Source: an uncultured Algibacter sp. (GTDB lineage: Bacteria > Bacteroidota > Bacteroidia > Flavobacteriales > Flavobacteriaceae). Taken from it: a stretch of DNA of 64,000 nucleotides. Where the stretch lies: the NCBI GenBank assembly GCA_947502405.1, contig CANMZT010000002.1, positions 248,001-312,000 of the forward strand, read 5' to 3'. Shown here piece after piece: positions 8,562 through 18,542 of this stretch (position 1 is the stretch's first letter; each line of letters begins with the position of its first letter). The notes under the pieces were generated by a model. It was not told where the DNA came from, did not search any database, and worked only from the letters and a program-made list of their open reading frames with translations. The translations under genes were made by a program, and so were the position numbers.

Positions 8562-8969
8562 ATGAAGTTATTTAAACTCTTATTACACTTTGCACTAATA
8601 AGCTCTAGCACGGTCATATATTCACAAGAAAACATGCTTCAAAAAAGCATAGAAAAAGGTCAAGAAATATATACAGATTTTTGCATGAACTGCCACATGG
8701 TAAATGGTGAAGGTGTTAAAAATACATTCCCTCCTTTAGCAAAGTCCGATTATCTAAAAAACAATCAAGAAGCTAGTATTAGAGGTATTAAGTATGGACA
8801 AAAAGGAGAAATAACAGTAAACGGTATTAAATATAATGGCAATATGACTCCTATGGGTCTGGATGATAAAGAGATTGCAGATGTGATGAATTTTATTAAT
8901 AACAGCTGGGGAAATTTGTCAGAGACTATTGTTACTAAAGAAGATGTAGCGGCGATAAAAAAAGATTAG
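8562..8969 (+). CDS. Periplasmic c-type cytochrome
   Basis: A 135-residue protein with a signal peptide (about 1-21, ending VIYSQ) and one haem-binding CMNCH at 41-45. A downstream methionine, M95 or M98 in GNMTPMG, is the likely axial ligand, so this is a class I, mono-haem cytochrome. It follows the PQQ-type sugar dehydrogenase by 9 bp and is the obvious electron acceptor for it. A run of TAACTTTG shortly afterwards starts the next transcription unit. Confidence 0.92.
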   Translation: MKLFKLLLHFALISSSTVIYSQENMLQKSIEKGQEIYTDFCMNCHMVNGEGVKNTFPPLAKSDYLKNNQEASIRGIKYGQKGEITVNGIKYNGNMTPMGLDDKEIADVMNFINNSWGNLSETIVTKEDVAAIKKD

Positions 8970-8997
8970 AAAAACAATCATATAAAGTTACATTTAT

Positions 8998-9005
8998 TAA
9001 CTTTG
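8998..9005 (+). promoter_or_regulatory. Probable -7 box of the udk operon
   Basis: TAACTTTG matches TAnnTTTG, 28 bp before the udk start and after the cytochrome stop. No TTG lies at the preferred distance upstream, so the call rests on the -7 element and position. Confidence 0.45.
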
Positions 9006-9032
9006 TTTAGAGCCAAAAAATGTTAAAATTAT

Positions 9033-9638
9033 ATGTTAGTAATAGGAATTGCTGGAGGTACTGGATGTGGTAAAACTACTGTAGTAAATCAGCTACTTAA
9101 AGAGCTTCCCGAAGGTGAAGTAGGCGTTATATCTCAAGATTCATATTACAAGGACACCTCGCATTTAAGCTATGATGAACGTGTAAAAATTAATTTTGAT
9201 CATCCCAGAAGTATAGATTTTGATTTATTGGCAGCACACCTTAAAGCATTAAAAAATAACGAACCCATATACCAACCTGTATACTCCTTCGTTAAACATA
9301 ATAGAACTGGCGATACCATTTTAACGCATCCTAGAAAAGTAATGATTGTAGAAGGTATTTTAATACTTACCAATCCTGAACTTCGGGATATGTTTGATAT
9401 TAAAATTTTTGTACATGCGGATAGTGATGAGCGTTTGATTAGACGATTGAAACGCGACATTTCAGAACGTGGTAGAGATTTAGATGAAGTATTAACACGA
9501 TATAAAACCACCTTAAAACCAATGCATGATCAGTTTATAGAACCTATGAAAGAGTATGCAGATATTATTATACCAAACAACCATTATAATACAGTAGCAA
9601 TAGATATAGTTAAAACTATAATATCAGAAAAATTATAA
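9033..9638 (+). CDS. udk: Uridine kinase
   Basis: Phosphorylates uridine and cytidine to UMP and CMP in pyrimidine salvage. The 201-residue protein begins with the P-loop GGTGCGKTT (8-16), and contains the family segments DHP(R)SIDFDLL, PVYSF and VEGILIL. The length is normal for bacterial Udk. It is followed after 3 bp by the divisome gene and then the methylmalonyl-CoA mutase genes, all on the same strand and tightly spaced. Confidence 0.96.
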   Translation: MLVIGIAGGTGCGKTTVVNQLLKELPEGEVGVISQDSYYKDTSHLSYDERVKINFDHPRSIDFDLLAAHLKALKNNEPIYQPVYSFVKHNRTGDTILTHPRKVMIVEGILILTNPELRDMFDIKIFVHADSDERLIRRLKRDISERGRDLDEVLTRYKTTLKPMHDQFIEPMKEYADIIIPNNHYNTVAIDIVKTIISEKL

Positions 9639-9641
9639 ACC

Positions 9642-9965
9642 ATGGCATTCCCCAAAAACAAATACCTAAAGCCTTTTAAAAATATTTTCATACTTATACT
9701 GGTAGTATTTGCTATTTGGATGTTATTTTTTGATGCCAATTCTTGGTTAATTCATCATGAGCTAAATACTGAAATTGAAGATTTAGAAAACGAAAAAGAA
9801 TATTACAAAAAAGAAATTGAAAAAGACAAAAAAGATCTTAAAAAGCTGAGTACTCAAGAAGGCTTAGAAAAATTTGCTAGAGAAGAATATTATATGAAGC
9901 GCGAAAATGAGGAAATCTATATTATTGAATATGAAGATAGTTTAAAAGCAAAAAACAATGAGTAA
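9642..9965 (+). CDS. Septum formation initiator family protein (FtsB/DivIC-like)
   Basis: A 107-residue bitopic membrane protein: a short cytoplasmic start, one transmembrane helix (about 13-31), then a charged coiled coil (about 40-72) and the EGLEKFAREEYYMKRENEEIY segment typical of FtsB/DivIC. In other bacteria these proteins join FtsL and FtsQ in the divisome. It overlaps the next gene by 8 bp, so translation is probably coupled. FtsB and DivIC cannot be separated from sequence alone. Confidence 0.88.
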   Translation: MAFPKNKYLKPFKNIFILILVVFAIWMLFFDANSWLIHHELNTEIEDLENEKEYYKKEIEKDKKDLKKLSTQEGLEKFAREEYYMKRENEEIYIIEYEDSLKAKNNE

Positions 9966-11319
9966 TAAATTGTTTGAAGATTTTGATTCTGTTTCAGCAA
10001 AACAATGGAAACAAAAAATACAGTTTGATTTAAAGGGAGCTGATTACAACGATACTTTAATTTGGAAAACCAATGAAGGTATTGATGTAAAACCCTTCTA
10101 TCATGCAGATAATTTTGAATCTCTAAATAGTATTTCTGACACAAAATCAACTCAATGGAAAATCTGTCAAGATATTTTTGTTGCTGATGTTAAAAAATCT
10201 AACTTCAAGGCTATTGATATTATTGAAAGAGGAGTTGAAAGCATCATTTTCACCATCCCTTCAGATACTATCTCTATCAAAGATTTGATAAAAGACCTTA
10301 ATATTGAAAACACACTTTTTTATTTTGAATTACAATTTCTTTCAGAAGAATATATAAATCAAATTTTCACTGAAATCCCAAAAGCAATAGTATTTACAGA
10401 TGTTATTGGCCAACTTACAAAATCAGGAAACTGGTTTAGTAATTTCAATAATGATTTCTCTTTATTTAAATCTATTGCAAAAAAAACCTCATCATTTAGT
10501 ATAGATTCAAATTTATATCAAAATGCTGGTGCAAATATGGTGCAGCAGTTGGCTTATTCCTTGGCACATGCTAACGAATACTTAAATAGATTAGAACAAG
10601 ACGAAATTGACTTATCAACTTTAGAAATTACATTTAAAGTTTCAGTAGGTACAAATTACTTTTTTGAAATAGCCAAGTTACGAGCCTTAAGGCAACTATG
10701 TAAAGCATTAGCAGATGCATACGAATTAAATCTGAATTGTCATATTGTTGCAAAACCCACTAAGCGTAATAAAACGCTTTACGATTATAATACAAATATG
10801 CTTAGAACTACCAGCGAATGTATGAGTGCCATTTTGGGTGGTGCAAATACTATTTGTAATTTAGCTTATGATGCTATATACCATAAAAGCAATGAGTTTG
10901 GAGAGCGCATATCTAGAAACCAGTTGCTAATTTTAAAGCACGAAAGTTATTTTAACAAGGTAAACAACCCAACTGATGGTGCTTATTACATTGAAAGCAT
11001 TACTAATCAGCTCTCTGAAAAAGCGCTAGAATTATTTAAAAACATTGAAAACAATGGTGGCTTTCTAAAACAATTAAAAGCTGGCACTATTCAAAGAAAA
11101 ATTAAAGAAAGTGCCTCAATGGAAAGAAAACAGTTTGAAAAAGGTGAAGAAATTTTATTAGGCACTAATAAACATACTAATCCTAACGATATAATGAAAC
11201 ATGAATTAGAACTTTATCCATTCATGAAAACCAACTCAAGAAAAACATTAATAGAACCTATAATAGAACAAAGATTATCAGAACATTTAGAACAAAAACG
11301 ATTAAAAAATGAAAATTAA
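9958..11319 (+). CDS. mutA: Methylmalonyl-CoA mutase small (beta) subunit
   Basis: Partner subunit of the adenosylcobalamin enzyme that interconverts succinyl-CoA and methylmalonyl-CoA. At 453 residues it has the TIM-barrel-like fold but no cobalamin-binding domain and none of the DGHDRG motif, as expected for the non-catalytic subunit. Family segments include NAGANMVQQLAY and PTDGAYYIESIT. It overlaps the divisome gene before it and the lipoprotein gene after it. Unusually, the large-subunit gene does not follow directly; two lipoprotein genes intervene. Confidence 0.93.
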   Translation: MSNKLFEDFDSVSAKQWKQKIQFDLKGADYNDTLIWKTNEGIDVKPFYHADNFESLNSISDTKSTQWKICQDIFVADVKKSNFKAIDIIERGVESIIFTIPSDTISIKDLIKDLNIENTLFYFELQFLSEEYINQIFTEIPKAIVFTDVIGQLTKSGNWFSNFNNDFSLFKSIAKKTSSFSIDSNLYQNAGANMVQQLAYSLAHANEYLNRLEQDEIDLSTLEITFKVSVGTNYFFEIAKLRALRQLCKALADAYELNLNCHIVAKPTKRNKTLYDYNTNMLRTTSECMSAILGGANTICNLAYDAIYHKSNEFGERISRNQLLILKHESYFNKVNNPTDGAYYIESITNQLSEKALELFKNIENNGGFLKQLKAGTIQRKIKESASMERKQFEKGEEILLGTNKHTNPNDIMKHELELYPFMKTNSRKTLIEPIIEQRLSEHLEQKRLKNEN

Positions 11320-11992
11320 AATGAAATCAAAACTTACCTACATCGCATTTTTATTAGTTTTAACTGTATTTAGTTGTAAAAAAGAGCCGCAGTTTTCAGA
11401 TTATAAATACGCCGACAAACCAGTAGCGTTTACTTGTGAAGGTATAAACAGCAAATTACTTAATGAGGCACTTTATAGTTTTGAAGATGATATTACTAAT
11501 CATTACAAAGGAAGAAGCCAAAACTTCCGACTAGACCAAGCTTACTCTCAAATTATTAGAAACTCAGTGTTTGGAAGATTAAAACTGGAAGATATCGTTT
11601 CTAAACATACTCTAAATGTATTCAATGCTTTAAAAAATGAAAATGATTTATGGGATGCTAACAATACCAAAAGTCATTTAAACTACAACGGAACTGCAAT
11701 GAATTGTATTTCTAATGGAATAAAGGACGAATCACTAAAAACTACACTTGACGCCCTATTATCAACTAATAGCATGAGTCCTAAACTATTTGGATCACCG
11801 TTAACAACTAAATATAGATATGCATTAAATGATAAAAATTTAGCGATGTACATTGCTTTAGATTTGTATTATGCTAAAATGTTTGATGTGGATTTTAGTA
11901 AAGTAAATTTTAACAAACCTGAACAAAAAGTTGATTTTAATCAGCTACCTCCAAAAACAGAAGTAGACCCTCATGCTGGTCATAACCACTAG
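11309..11992 (+). CDS. Lipoprotein of unknown function with histidine-rich tail
   Basis: A 227-residue predicted lipoprotein. The signal ends in VLTVFSC, and Cys23 (from the first ATG) would be acylated. The mature part is helical with no domain I recognise, and the last residues are DPHAGHNH, a possible metal-binding tail. The start overlaps the mutA stop by 11 bp; the ATG at 11321 is an equally good start and gives a tighter signal peptide. It lies between the two mutase subunit genes and is surely co-transcribed with them, but nothing in the sequence shows a role in that pathway. Confidence 0.8.
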   Translation: MKIKMKSKLTYIAFLLVLTVFSCKKEPQFSDYKYADKPVAFTCEGINSKLLNEALYSFEDDITNHYKGRSQNFRLDQAYSQIIRNSVFGRLKLEDIVSKHTLNVFNALKNENDLWDANNTKSHLNYNGTAMNCISNGIKDESLKTTLDALLSTNSMSPKLFGSPLTTKYRYALNDKNLAMYIALDLYYAKMFDVDFSKVNFNKPEQKVDFNQLPPKTEVDPHAGHNH

Positions 11993-11998
11993 AGTTTA

Positions 11999-12640
11999 AT
12001 GATAAAAATCAAAACATATTTTTATACGAGTATCATGCTACTGAGTTTTACTTCATGTTTAAACTCAGTAGCCTCTGAGGTAAAAAATTGGATTGAGATA
12101 AGTAACATTGAAAATATTAAGGGGCATTATCATTTTTTGAGTGATGATGGTATAAAAATTTTTTTACCACAAAGTTTTAAAAAGTATTCTTCAGTTGGTT
12201 ACCAACAATTATTAGATTCTTTGGCAACAAAAAAGAATTACGATATAGAAATTAAACGTTTACAAGTGCTTAGAGAAATGGAAGGAAACCTTTATATATT
12301 TTTTGACGAGCAAACACGTTCAACTTATACTATAAACACATTACCTTACACTCCCTTGTACAGAGGGGATGCACAATTTATTTTGGGAATGATTTCAATG
12401 AATCATAAAAAAATCGCTAGTAAAACTGATTTGGAATTTACTAAAATTACAGCAAAATATAATTCTAACAAAACCACTCAAATTTTCAAAGCCATCCACA
12501 GAATTGATGATACTAAAAACGGGCTTTCAACCTACAATTCTTCTTATATACTAACGTCCAATAAAAAAACAGTTTTCTTGCAATTACATACGGGGTTTGA
12601 TGTTGATTTTGATCCTTTTCTTCAAAAGATGATTTTATAA
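11999..12640 (+). CDS. Lipoprotein of unknown function
   Basis: A 213-residue predicted lipoprotein with signal [20 protein letters not shown] and Cys20 as the acylation site. The remainder looks like a mixed alpha/beta periplasmic domain; I do not recognise a family. It starts 6 bp after the stop of the preceding lipoprotein gene and ends 2 bp before the mutase large-subunit gene, so it is part of the same operon. Confidence 0.78.
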   Translation: MIKIKTYFYTSIMLLSFTSCLNSVASEVKNWIEISNIENIKGHYHFLSDDGIKIFLPQSFKKYSSVGYQQLLDSLATKKNYDIEIKRLQVLREMEGNLYIFFDEQTRSTYTINTLPYTPLYRGDAQFILGMISMNHKKIASKTDLEFTKITAKYNSNKTTQIFKAIHRIDDTKNGLSTYNSSYILTSNKKTVFLQLHTGFDVDFDPFLQKMIL

Positions 12641-12642
12641 TA

Positions 12643-14835
12643 ATGAAAAGAAAAAATCTTCAACATATCAAACTAAAATCAGAGATTAAAAAATCGAAAC
12701 TAAAAACTTCGAATTTTAAAACTGCTGAAGGTATTGATATCAAGTCTACCTATTCAAAAGAAGACATTGAAGATTTAGAACACCTTAATTTCGTTGCGGG
12801 AATTGCACCTAATCTTAGAGGCCCATACAGCACCATGTACGTGCGAAGACCTTGGACTATTCGTCAATATGCAGGATTTTCAACCGCTGAAGAAAGTAAT
12901 GCATTTTACAGAAGAAACTTAGCAGCAGGACAAAAAGGACTATCAGTAGCTTTTGATTTAGCTACACATAGAGGTTATGATTCAGACCACGAAAGAGTAG
13001 TTGGAGATGTTGGTAAAGCTGGTGTAGCCATAGATTCTGTTGAAGACATGAAAATACTCTTCGACCAAATTCCGTTGGATAAAATGTCGGTTTCAATGAC
13101 TATGAATGGTGCCGTTTTACCCATAATGGCATTTTATATAGTAGCTGCTGAAGAACAAGGCGTAAAACCCGAACAACTAGCAGGAACCATTCAAAATGAT
13201 ATTTTGAAGGAATTTATGGTTAGAAACACATACATCTACCCGCCTACACCTTCCATGAAAATCATTTCTGATATTTTTGAGTATACCAGCAAAAACATGC
13301 CAAAGTTTAACAGCATCAGTATTTCTGGATACCATATGCAAGAAGCTGGTGCTACTTGCGATATTGAACTTGCTTACACACTTGCAGATGGTTTAGAATA
13401 TATTAGAAAAGGGTTAGCATCTGGTATGGATATTGACACCTTTGCGCCTCGCTTATCTTTTTTCTGGGCTATTGGCATGAATCATTTTATGGAAATTGCT
13501 AAAATGAGAGCAGCAAGAATGCTTTGGGCTAAATTGGTTAAACAATTTAATCCAAAAAACGAAAAGTCTTTATCATTAAGAACGCATTGCCAAACATCTG
13601 GTTGGAGCTTGACAGAGCAAGACCCCTTTAATAATGTTGCTAGAACTACTATAGAAGCTTCTGCAGCTGCTTTTGGGGGCACACAAAGTTTACACACGAA
13701 TGCTTTAGATGAAGCCATTGCATTACCAACAGATTTTTCAGCTAGAATAGCAAGAAATACACAAATTTTTCTTCAAGAAGAAACTAAAATCACAAAAACG
13801 GTTGATCCCTGGGCAGGAAGTTATTATGTTGAAAAACTCACCCATGACATCTCTCAAAAAGCGTGGTCTTTAATTGAGGAAATTGAGGATTTAGGTGGTA
13901 TGACTAAAGCTATTGAAGCCGGCATACCTAAAATAAGAATTGAAGAGGCCGCTGCTAGAAAACAAGCTAGAATTGATTCTGGTCAAGATATTATAGTTGG
14001 CGTAAATAAATATAGGCTTGAAGAAGAAGACCCCATTACAACTTTAGAAATTGATAACCAAACCGTTAGAAATGCTCAAATAGAACGATTAAAAAAAATA
14101 AAATCTGAAAGAAATTCCGAAAAAGCTAAGGCTGCTCTATCAAAATTAACTGAAGCTGCTAAATATTTAGTAAATTCAAAAAATTCAGGTTTAAAGCAAA
14201 ATAAATATAATAATGTTAAAGATCCCCACCTTCGTGAGGATTATAATTTATTAGCTTTAGCAGTTGAAGCTGCTCGTCAACGTGCTACACTCGGAGAAAT
14301 TAGTGACGCATTAGAAGCAGAATTCGGAAGACATAAAGCACAAATAAAATCATTTTCTGGCGTGTATAGCAAAGAAATAAAAGACGATGAATCCTTTAAA
14401 AGAGCTCAAGAACTAGCTAATGTTTTTGCGGAACAAGATGGTAGACGTCCTCGTATAATGATAGCAAAAATGGGACAAGATGGCCATGACCGAGGCGCAA
14501 AAGTTGTTGCTACAGGCTATGCCGATGTTGGCTTTGATGTTGATATTGGTCCTCTCTTCCAAACCCCTCAAGAAGCTGCAAAACAAGCCGTTGAAAATGA
14601 TGTTCATATTTTAGGTGTATCTTCTTTAGCTGCTGGCCACAAAACTTTAGTGCCTCAAGTAATAGATGCACTAAAAGCATATGGACGTGATGATATTATG
14701 GTTATTGTTGGTGGTGTAATACCCAAACAAGACTATCAATATTTATTTGATGCTGGCGCTATAGCTGTTTTTGGACCTGGAACAAAAATTAGTGATGCCG
14801 CCATTAAGATTTTGGAAATTCTAATAGATGAGTAA
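12643..14835 (+). CDS. mutB: Methylmalonyl-CoA mutase large (alpha) subunit
   Basis: Catalytic subunit of methylmalonyl-CoA mutase. The 730 residues comprise an extended N-terminus, the substrate-binding TIM barrel (about 45-560, with [19 protein letters not shown] and [13 protein letters not shown]) and a C-terminal cobalamin-binding domain with DGHDRG at 613-618, H615 being the lower-axial ligand, and [12 protein letters not shown]. It matches the family in length. The enzyme links propionate and branched-chain or odd-chain breakdown to succinyl-CoA and needs vitamin B12. Confidence 0.96.
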   Translation: MKRKNLQHIKLKSEIKKSKLKTSNFKTAEGIDIKSTYSKEDIEDLEHLNFVAGIAPNLRGPYSTMYVRRPWTIRQYAGFSTAEESNAFYRRNLAAGQKGLSVAFDLATHRGYDSDHERVVGDVGKAGVAIDSVEDMKILFDQIPLDKMSVSMTMNGAVLPIMAFYIVAAEEQGVKPEQLAGTIQNDILKEFMVRNTYIYPPTPSMKIISDIFEYTSKNMPKFNSISISGYHMQEAGATCDIELAYTLADGLEYIRKGLASGMDIDTFAPRLSFFWAIGMNHFMEIAKMRAARMLWAKLVKQFNPKNEKSLSLRTHCQTSGWSLTEQDPFNNVARTTIEASAAAFGGTQSLHTNALDEAIALPTDFSARIARNTQIFLQEETKITKTVDPWAGSYYVEKLTHDISQKAWSLIEEIEDLGGMTKAIEAGIPKIRIEEAAARKQARIDSGQDIIVGVNKYRLEEEDPITTLEIDNQTVRNAQIERLKKIKSERNSEKAKAALSKLTEAAKYLVNSKNSGLKQNKYNNVKDPHLREDYNLLALAVEAARQRATLGEISDALEAEFGRHKAQIKSFSGVYSKEIKDDESFKRAQELANVFAEQDGRRPRIMIAKMGQDGHDRGAKVVATGYADVGFDVDIGPLFQTPQEAAKQAVENDVHILGVSSLAAGHKTLVPQVIDALKAYGRDDIMVIVGGVIPKQDYQYLFDAGAIAVFGPGTKISDAAIKILEILIDE

Positions 14836-14861
14836 TAAAAATTTTAAGTACCTACAATTAA

Positions 14862-15983
14862 ATGGATAACACAACAATTATAGGTATAACTAGCTTTATT
14901 ATAGTCATACTATTTCTACTTTTCTCAGCGTTTCTTTTAAGTGTTAAAACCACAAAAAAACTCAGCAATCAATTACTTGCAGGATTCTTAATTATTACTG
15001 CTATTGACATTAGTGTTTTCTTTTATCATAATTTTATTGAGTTACCTCCAGCTCTTGAGATGTTAAGAATACAAATCTCTGCTTTTAAAGACCCTTTTCT
15101 GTTTCTATATATATTATCGGTTATTTATTCAGATTTCAAATTGAAATGGAAACATCTGGTGCATGTAATTCCTTGGGCTATAAACATTATTATTTTACTT
15201 CCTAACTTTTTTTTGGTATCAAAAGAAGCACAAATTGAATTTCTCTCCAATTTCAATCTAACCACAGAATCTTATTACATTTCAGTGATTGGAAAAATTA
15301 TTGAGGTTGTTTATATTATTGCTGAAATATATTATTTACTAAGATATCGAAAATTATTGTTGGAGAATTATACGAGTAAAGATGCTTTTTACAATTACCG
15401 TTGGGTAAAGCAACTCATCATTTTTATCTTAATTGGTCAAACACTTACTTTCATAAAAGCCATCATCAGAGACTCTGGAGATTTTGATGTAGCTTTAGTA
15501 AATGCTTTCAGGATTATTTTATTACTATTTGGATTATTCTTTAGTTTTTGGTTGGTATTTAAAGCACTCTTATCTCCTAAATTATTTAGAGGTATAGCTG
15601 TTGATTTACGTTTATCAAAAGAAATGGCAAAAGGAGATAATAATGAAGAAAAAAATAGAATAGAACGCATAATGACTTATATGCTTGAATACGAACCATT
15701 TTTAGATCCATCATTAACCGTTAAAAGTCTTTCAGAAAAAATTAATATACCGCATCGTGAATTATCTGTTTTAATCAATCAAGAACTGGGTCAGCATTTT
15801 TTCGATTTTGTAAACGGATATCGTATTGAAAAAGCTAAGTCGATTTTAAAAGACAACGCTAAAACTAAGCTTACCATACTTGAAATATTGTATGAAGTAG
15901 GTTTTAATTCAAAATCTTCTTTTAACACAGCCTTTAAAAAGCACACAGGACAAACACCCACAGCATTCCGAAAATCCCAGTAA
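14862..15983 (+). CDS. Membrane-anchored AraC-family transcriptional regulator
   Basis: A 373-residue protein with about six or seven hydrophobic helices in residues 5-240 and an AraC-type double helix-turn-helix in about 270-373. The second HTH shows the family signature (ILEILYEVGFNSKSSFNTAFKKHTGQTPTAFR). The N-terminal 7TM-like part is common in Bacteroidota AraC proteins and may sense a membrane or extracellular signal. It sits upstream of an outer-membrane barrel protein and a serine hydrolase; the repeated GTCGAACG sites in between make local control plausible but unproven. Confidence 0.9.
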   Translation: MDNTTIIGITSFIIVILFLLFSAFLLSVKTTKKLSNQLLAGFLIITAIDISVFFYHNFIELPPALEMLRIQISAFKDPFLFLYILSVIYSDFKLKWKHLVHVIPWAINIIILLPNFFLVSKEAQIEFLSNFNLTTESYYISVIGKIIEVVYIIAEIYYLLRYRKLLLENYTSKDAFYNYRWVKQLIIFILIGQTLTFIKAIIRDSGDFDVALVNAFRIILLLFGLFFSFWLVFKALLSPKLFRGIAVDLRLSKEMAKGDNNEEKNRIERIMTYMLEYEPFLDPSLTVKSLSEKINIPHRELSVLINQELGQHFFDFVNGYRIEKAKSILKDNAKTKLTILEILYEVGFNSKSSFNTAFKKHTGQTPTAFRKSQ

Positions 15984-16002
15984 TTATAAGGCTTCGTAAA
16001 AA

Positions 16003-16063
16003 GTCGAACGTTTTGATGTAGGAAGTCGAACGCATTTTTATTTCAGAAATGCGTTCGACTTTT
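16003..16063 (+). terminator. Long hairpin with GTCGAACG repeats; terminator and/or operator
   Basis: AAGTCGAACGCATTT (16023-16037) and AAATGCGTTCGACTT (16047-16061) form a perfect 15-bp stem with a nine-base loop, followed by a short T-run, 40 bp after the AraC gene. The word GTCGAACG also occurs at 16003-16010, a direct repeat at 22-bp spacing (two helical turns). The hairpin fits a terminator; the phased direct repeat fits paired half-sites of an AraC-type regulator. Confidence 0.6.
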
Positions 16064-16144
16064 AACAATCGGTCGTGTACATCGTATTGCTAGATGATAT
16101 TTGCTTCAAATAAAACAAGTATCAATTCAAAAAACAAAAAAACG

Positions 16145-18520
16145 ATGAAACGTTCAATCTTATTAATTCTACTATTATTTCCTACTTTACTAATTTCTCA
16201 AATTAATGTGAAAGGAAAAATAACTGATAATTCTCAACCCGTAGCTTGGGCCAATGTAGTTTTAACAACTTTAAATAACGAAATAGTTACTGGTGGTATT
16301 TCAGATGACAATGGAACTTTTAATTTAAAAACTAAGTCTGGAATTTATAAACTAACTATTAGTTTTATAGGTTATTCTAATTTCGAAAAAGAAATAATTC
16401 TTAATAAAGACTTAGATATGGGAACTATTGTACTTAAAGCTGACAACACTTTAGATGAAATTATAATTACTAAAAAAAAGAAACTCATTGAGCAAAAACC
16501 AGATCGTTTAATCTTTAATGTTGAAAATAGCGTAACCGCTATTGGTGGCGATGCGCTAGATGCTATAAGTATTGCTCCTGGGTTAAACGTGCAAAACAAC
16601 AGCATCACTTTACTTGGAAGAGGTGAATCTAGAGTAATGATTAATGGGCGCTTATTACAACTTTCAGCAGAAGATTTAACAAGCTATTTAAACGCAATTT
16701 CGGCTAGTGATATTAAAAAAATAGAAGTTATTACTTCTCCTCCTGCAAAATATGAAGCTGCAGGTAATGGGGGATTAATTAACATTATTCTAAAGAAAGG
16801 AAAACTAAATTCTTGGAAAAATTCCACCTCTATTATTAGTAATATCAATACATACAATTTCACTACATTAAGAAATAGTTTTTTATATAATAAAAATAAA
16901 TTAAGCCTTTCTCTTAATCTAAATGGAACAAAAGGAGATTCAAGAAATACCGAAGATTTTCAAGTATTTTATCCAAAAAGCACTTGGGATATTGACATTG
17001 ACAGTAAAGATGGAGAAGATAATCTATCTGCTCAAATGTTGCTAGATTATAATATTAGTAAAAAAACAACAATTGGTATTCAATATTTAGGAAATTCTAA
17101 ACAACCAGATATGGTAGATAGAAGTGTTTCAAGAATATTCAACGAATCGAATAACTTAGACTCTCTTCTAATAAACAATGGAAACAATCAAACTAAAATA
17201 AACAGTCACTTAGTTAACCTACATTCTAAAACAGAACTAGATTCTTTAGGTACCAATATCTCTTTCGATTTAGATTATTTAACCTATGATTCTAATCAAG
17301 ATAGAGTATTTAGAACAAATAGCTTTTTGCCTAACAAAGACTTTTTAGGAGTTAATGCTTCTGCTAATTCATTTACAAATCAAAATATTGAAAATTATAG
17401 CATAAAAACAGATGTAGAACAACCTTTAAACTTTATAAATTTATCATACGGTATAAAAATCAGTACCATTAAAAACAATAGTGATATTCAGTTTTTTAAT
17501 ACCATAACAGAAACTCCCATTTTAGATACAAACATCTCTAATACTTTTGAATACAAAGAAAATAACCAAGCAATTTATGTAAATGGTTCTAAAAAATTAA
17601 ACAATAAATGGGATATTCAATTGGGTTTAAGGTTTGAAAACACAAAAACAAGAGGGTTCTCAGTGCAATTGAATGAAACCAATACCAATTCGTATTCAAA
17701 ATTATTCCTCACATTCTTTGTAAGCTACAATAAAGATGACAACAACAGCTTTTCAGTTAGTTATGGAAAACGAATTCAAAGACCTCGTTTTAGAGACTTA
17801 AATCCTTTTAGATCTGTTATTAGCAGCAATACATTTAGTGAAGGAAACCCATTTCTAAGACCTACATTTATTGATAATTTTGATTTTAAATACACTTATA
17901 AAAATAACTTTACAACCAATGCCTTTTTAAGCATAAGACATGATGGCTCTAGTGTTATTTTTACTTCAGATATTGAAACTAGCACACAAATAGCAACACT
18001 ATCTAACTTCTTTAAACAATATAATTTTGGAATTAGCCAGAGTCTATTATTCGATAAAATTTCTTGGTTACAAAGTCAAAACAGCATTACCCTTTTAGGT
18101 TCAAAAACCACCTTTACAGAGGATATTGGAGCAACACCACAAAACGGGTTTATGGTTAATGCAAATTCAAGTAACAAAATTACTTTAAACAAAACTACTA
18201 GATTGCAATTAGATGCTAACTACAGTTCACCTTTTAAAGCTGGTTTATTTAGTTTGGGGCAAACTTATAGTATAGATTTAGGTGTTAGCAAACAGTTTTT
18301 TGACAAACAATTACAAGTGGCTATATTAGTAAAAGATATTTTCAATAGGTCGAGTTTAAACAACTTAGCATCTACTGTAAATGGTGTAAAGCAAGTTTAT
18401 GGACAAAATGATAACAACCGATTTATAAGATTATCAGCAAACTATAGTTTTGGAAACAAAAAAGTAAATGAAAAACGCAGGAACTTTGGAAACGAAGAAG
18501 AAATCAAAAGAACAAATTAA
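16145..18520 (+). CDS. Outer-membrane beta-barrel protein with CarboxypepD_reg domain (TonB receptor-like)
   Basis: A 791-residue outer-membrane protein. It has a signal peptide (1-18, ending LISQ), an N-terminal CarboxypepD_reg-like beta-sandwich (about 20-105), a plug-like domain (about 115-220, with GGLINIILKKGK) and a C-terminal barrel of the OMP_b-brl_3 type ending in ANYSFG. The ATG at 16145 is chosen because it begins a clean signal sequence; the upstream ATG at 16094 would add 17 polar residues. The last part, after the barrel, is a short basic tail. Such proteins resemble SusC-like transporters without a SusD partner; the cargo is unknown. It follows the AraC gene and precedes a serine hydrolase. 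Confidence 0.87.
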   Translation: MKRSILLILLLFPTLLISQINVKGKITDNSQPVAWANVVLTTLNNEIVTGGISDDNGTFNLKTKSGIYKLTISFIGYSNFEKEIILNKDLDMGTIVLKADNTLDEIIITKKKKLIEQKPDRLIFNVENSVTAIGGDALDAISIAPGLNVQNNSITLLGRGESRVMINGRLLQLSAEDLTSYLNAISASDIKKIEVITSPPAKYEAAGNGGLINIILKKGKLNSWKNSTSIISNINTYNFTTLRNSFLYNKNKLSLSLNLNGTKGDSRNTEDFQVFYPKSTWDIDIDSKDGEDNLSAQMLLDYNISKKTTIGIQYLGNSKQPDMVDRSVSRIFNESNNLDSLLINNGNNQTKINSHLVNLHSKTELDSLGTNISFDLDYLTYDSNQDRVFRTNSFLPNKDFLGVNASANSFTNQNIENYSIKTDVEQPLNFINLSYGIKISTIKNNSDIQFFNTITETPILDTNISNTFEYKENNQAIYVNGSKKLNNKWDIQLGLRFENTKTRGFSVQLNETNTNSYSKLFLTFFVSYNKDDNNSFSVSYGKRIQRPRFRDLNPFRSVISSNTFSEGNPFLRPTFIDNFDFKYTYKNNFTTNAFLSIRHDGSSVIFTSDIETSTQIATLSNFFKQYNFGISQSLLFDKISWLQSQNSITLLGSKTTFTEDIGATPQNGFMVNANSSNKITLNKTTRLQLDANYSSPFKAGLFSLGQTYSIDLGVSKQFFDKQLQVAILVKDIFNRSSLNNLASTVNGVKQVYGQNDNNRFIRLSANYSFGNKKVNEKRRNFGNEEEIKRTN

Positions 18521-18542
18521 TAAACATAAATTAGATTTAATC

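Noticed and set aside
11321-11323. Alternative start for the first lipoprotein in the mutase operon
   Set aside because: Not excluded, but the upstream ATG at 11309 gives a coupled overlap with mutA; the difference is only four residues.
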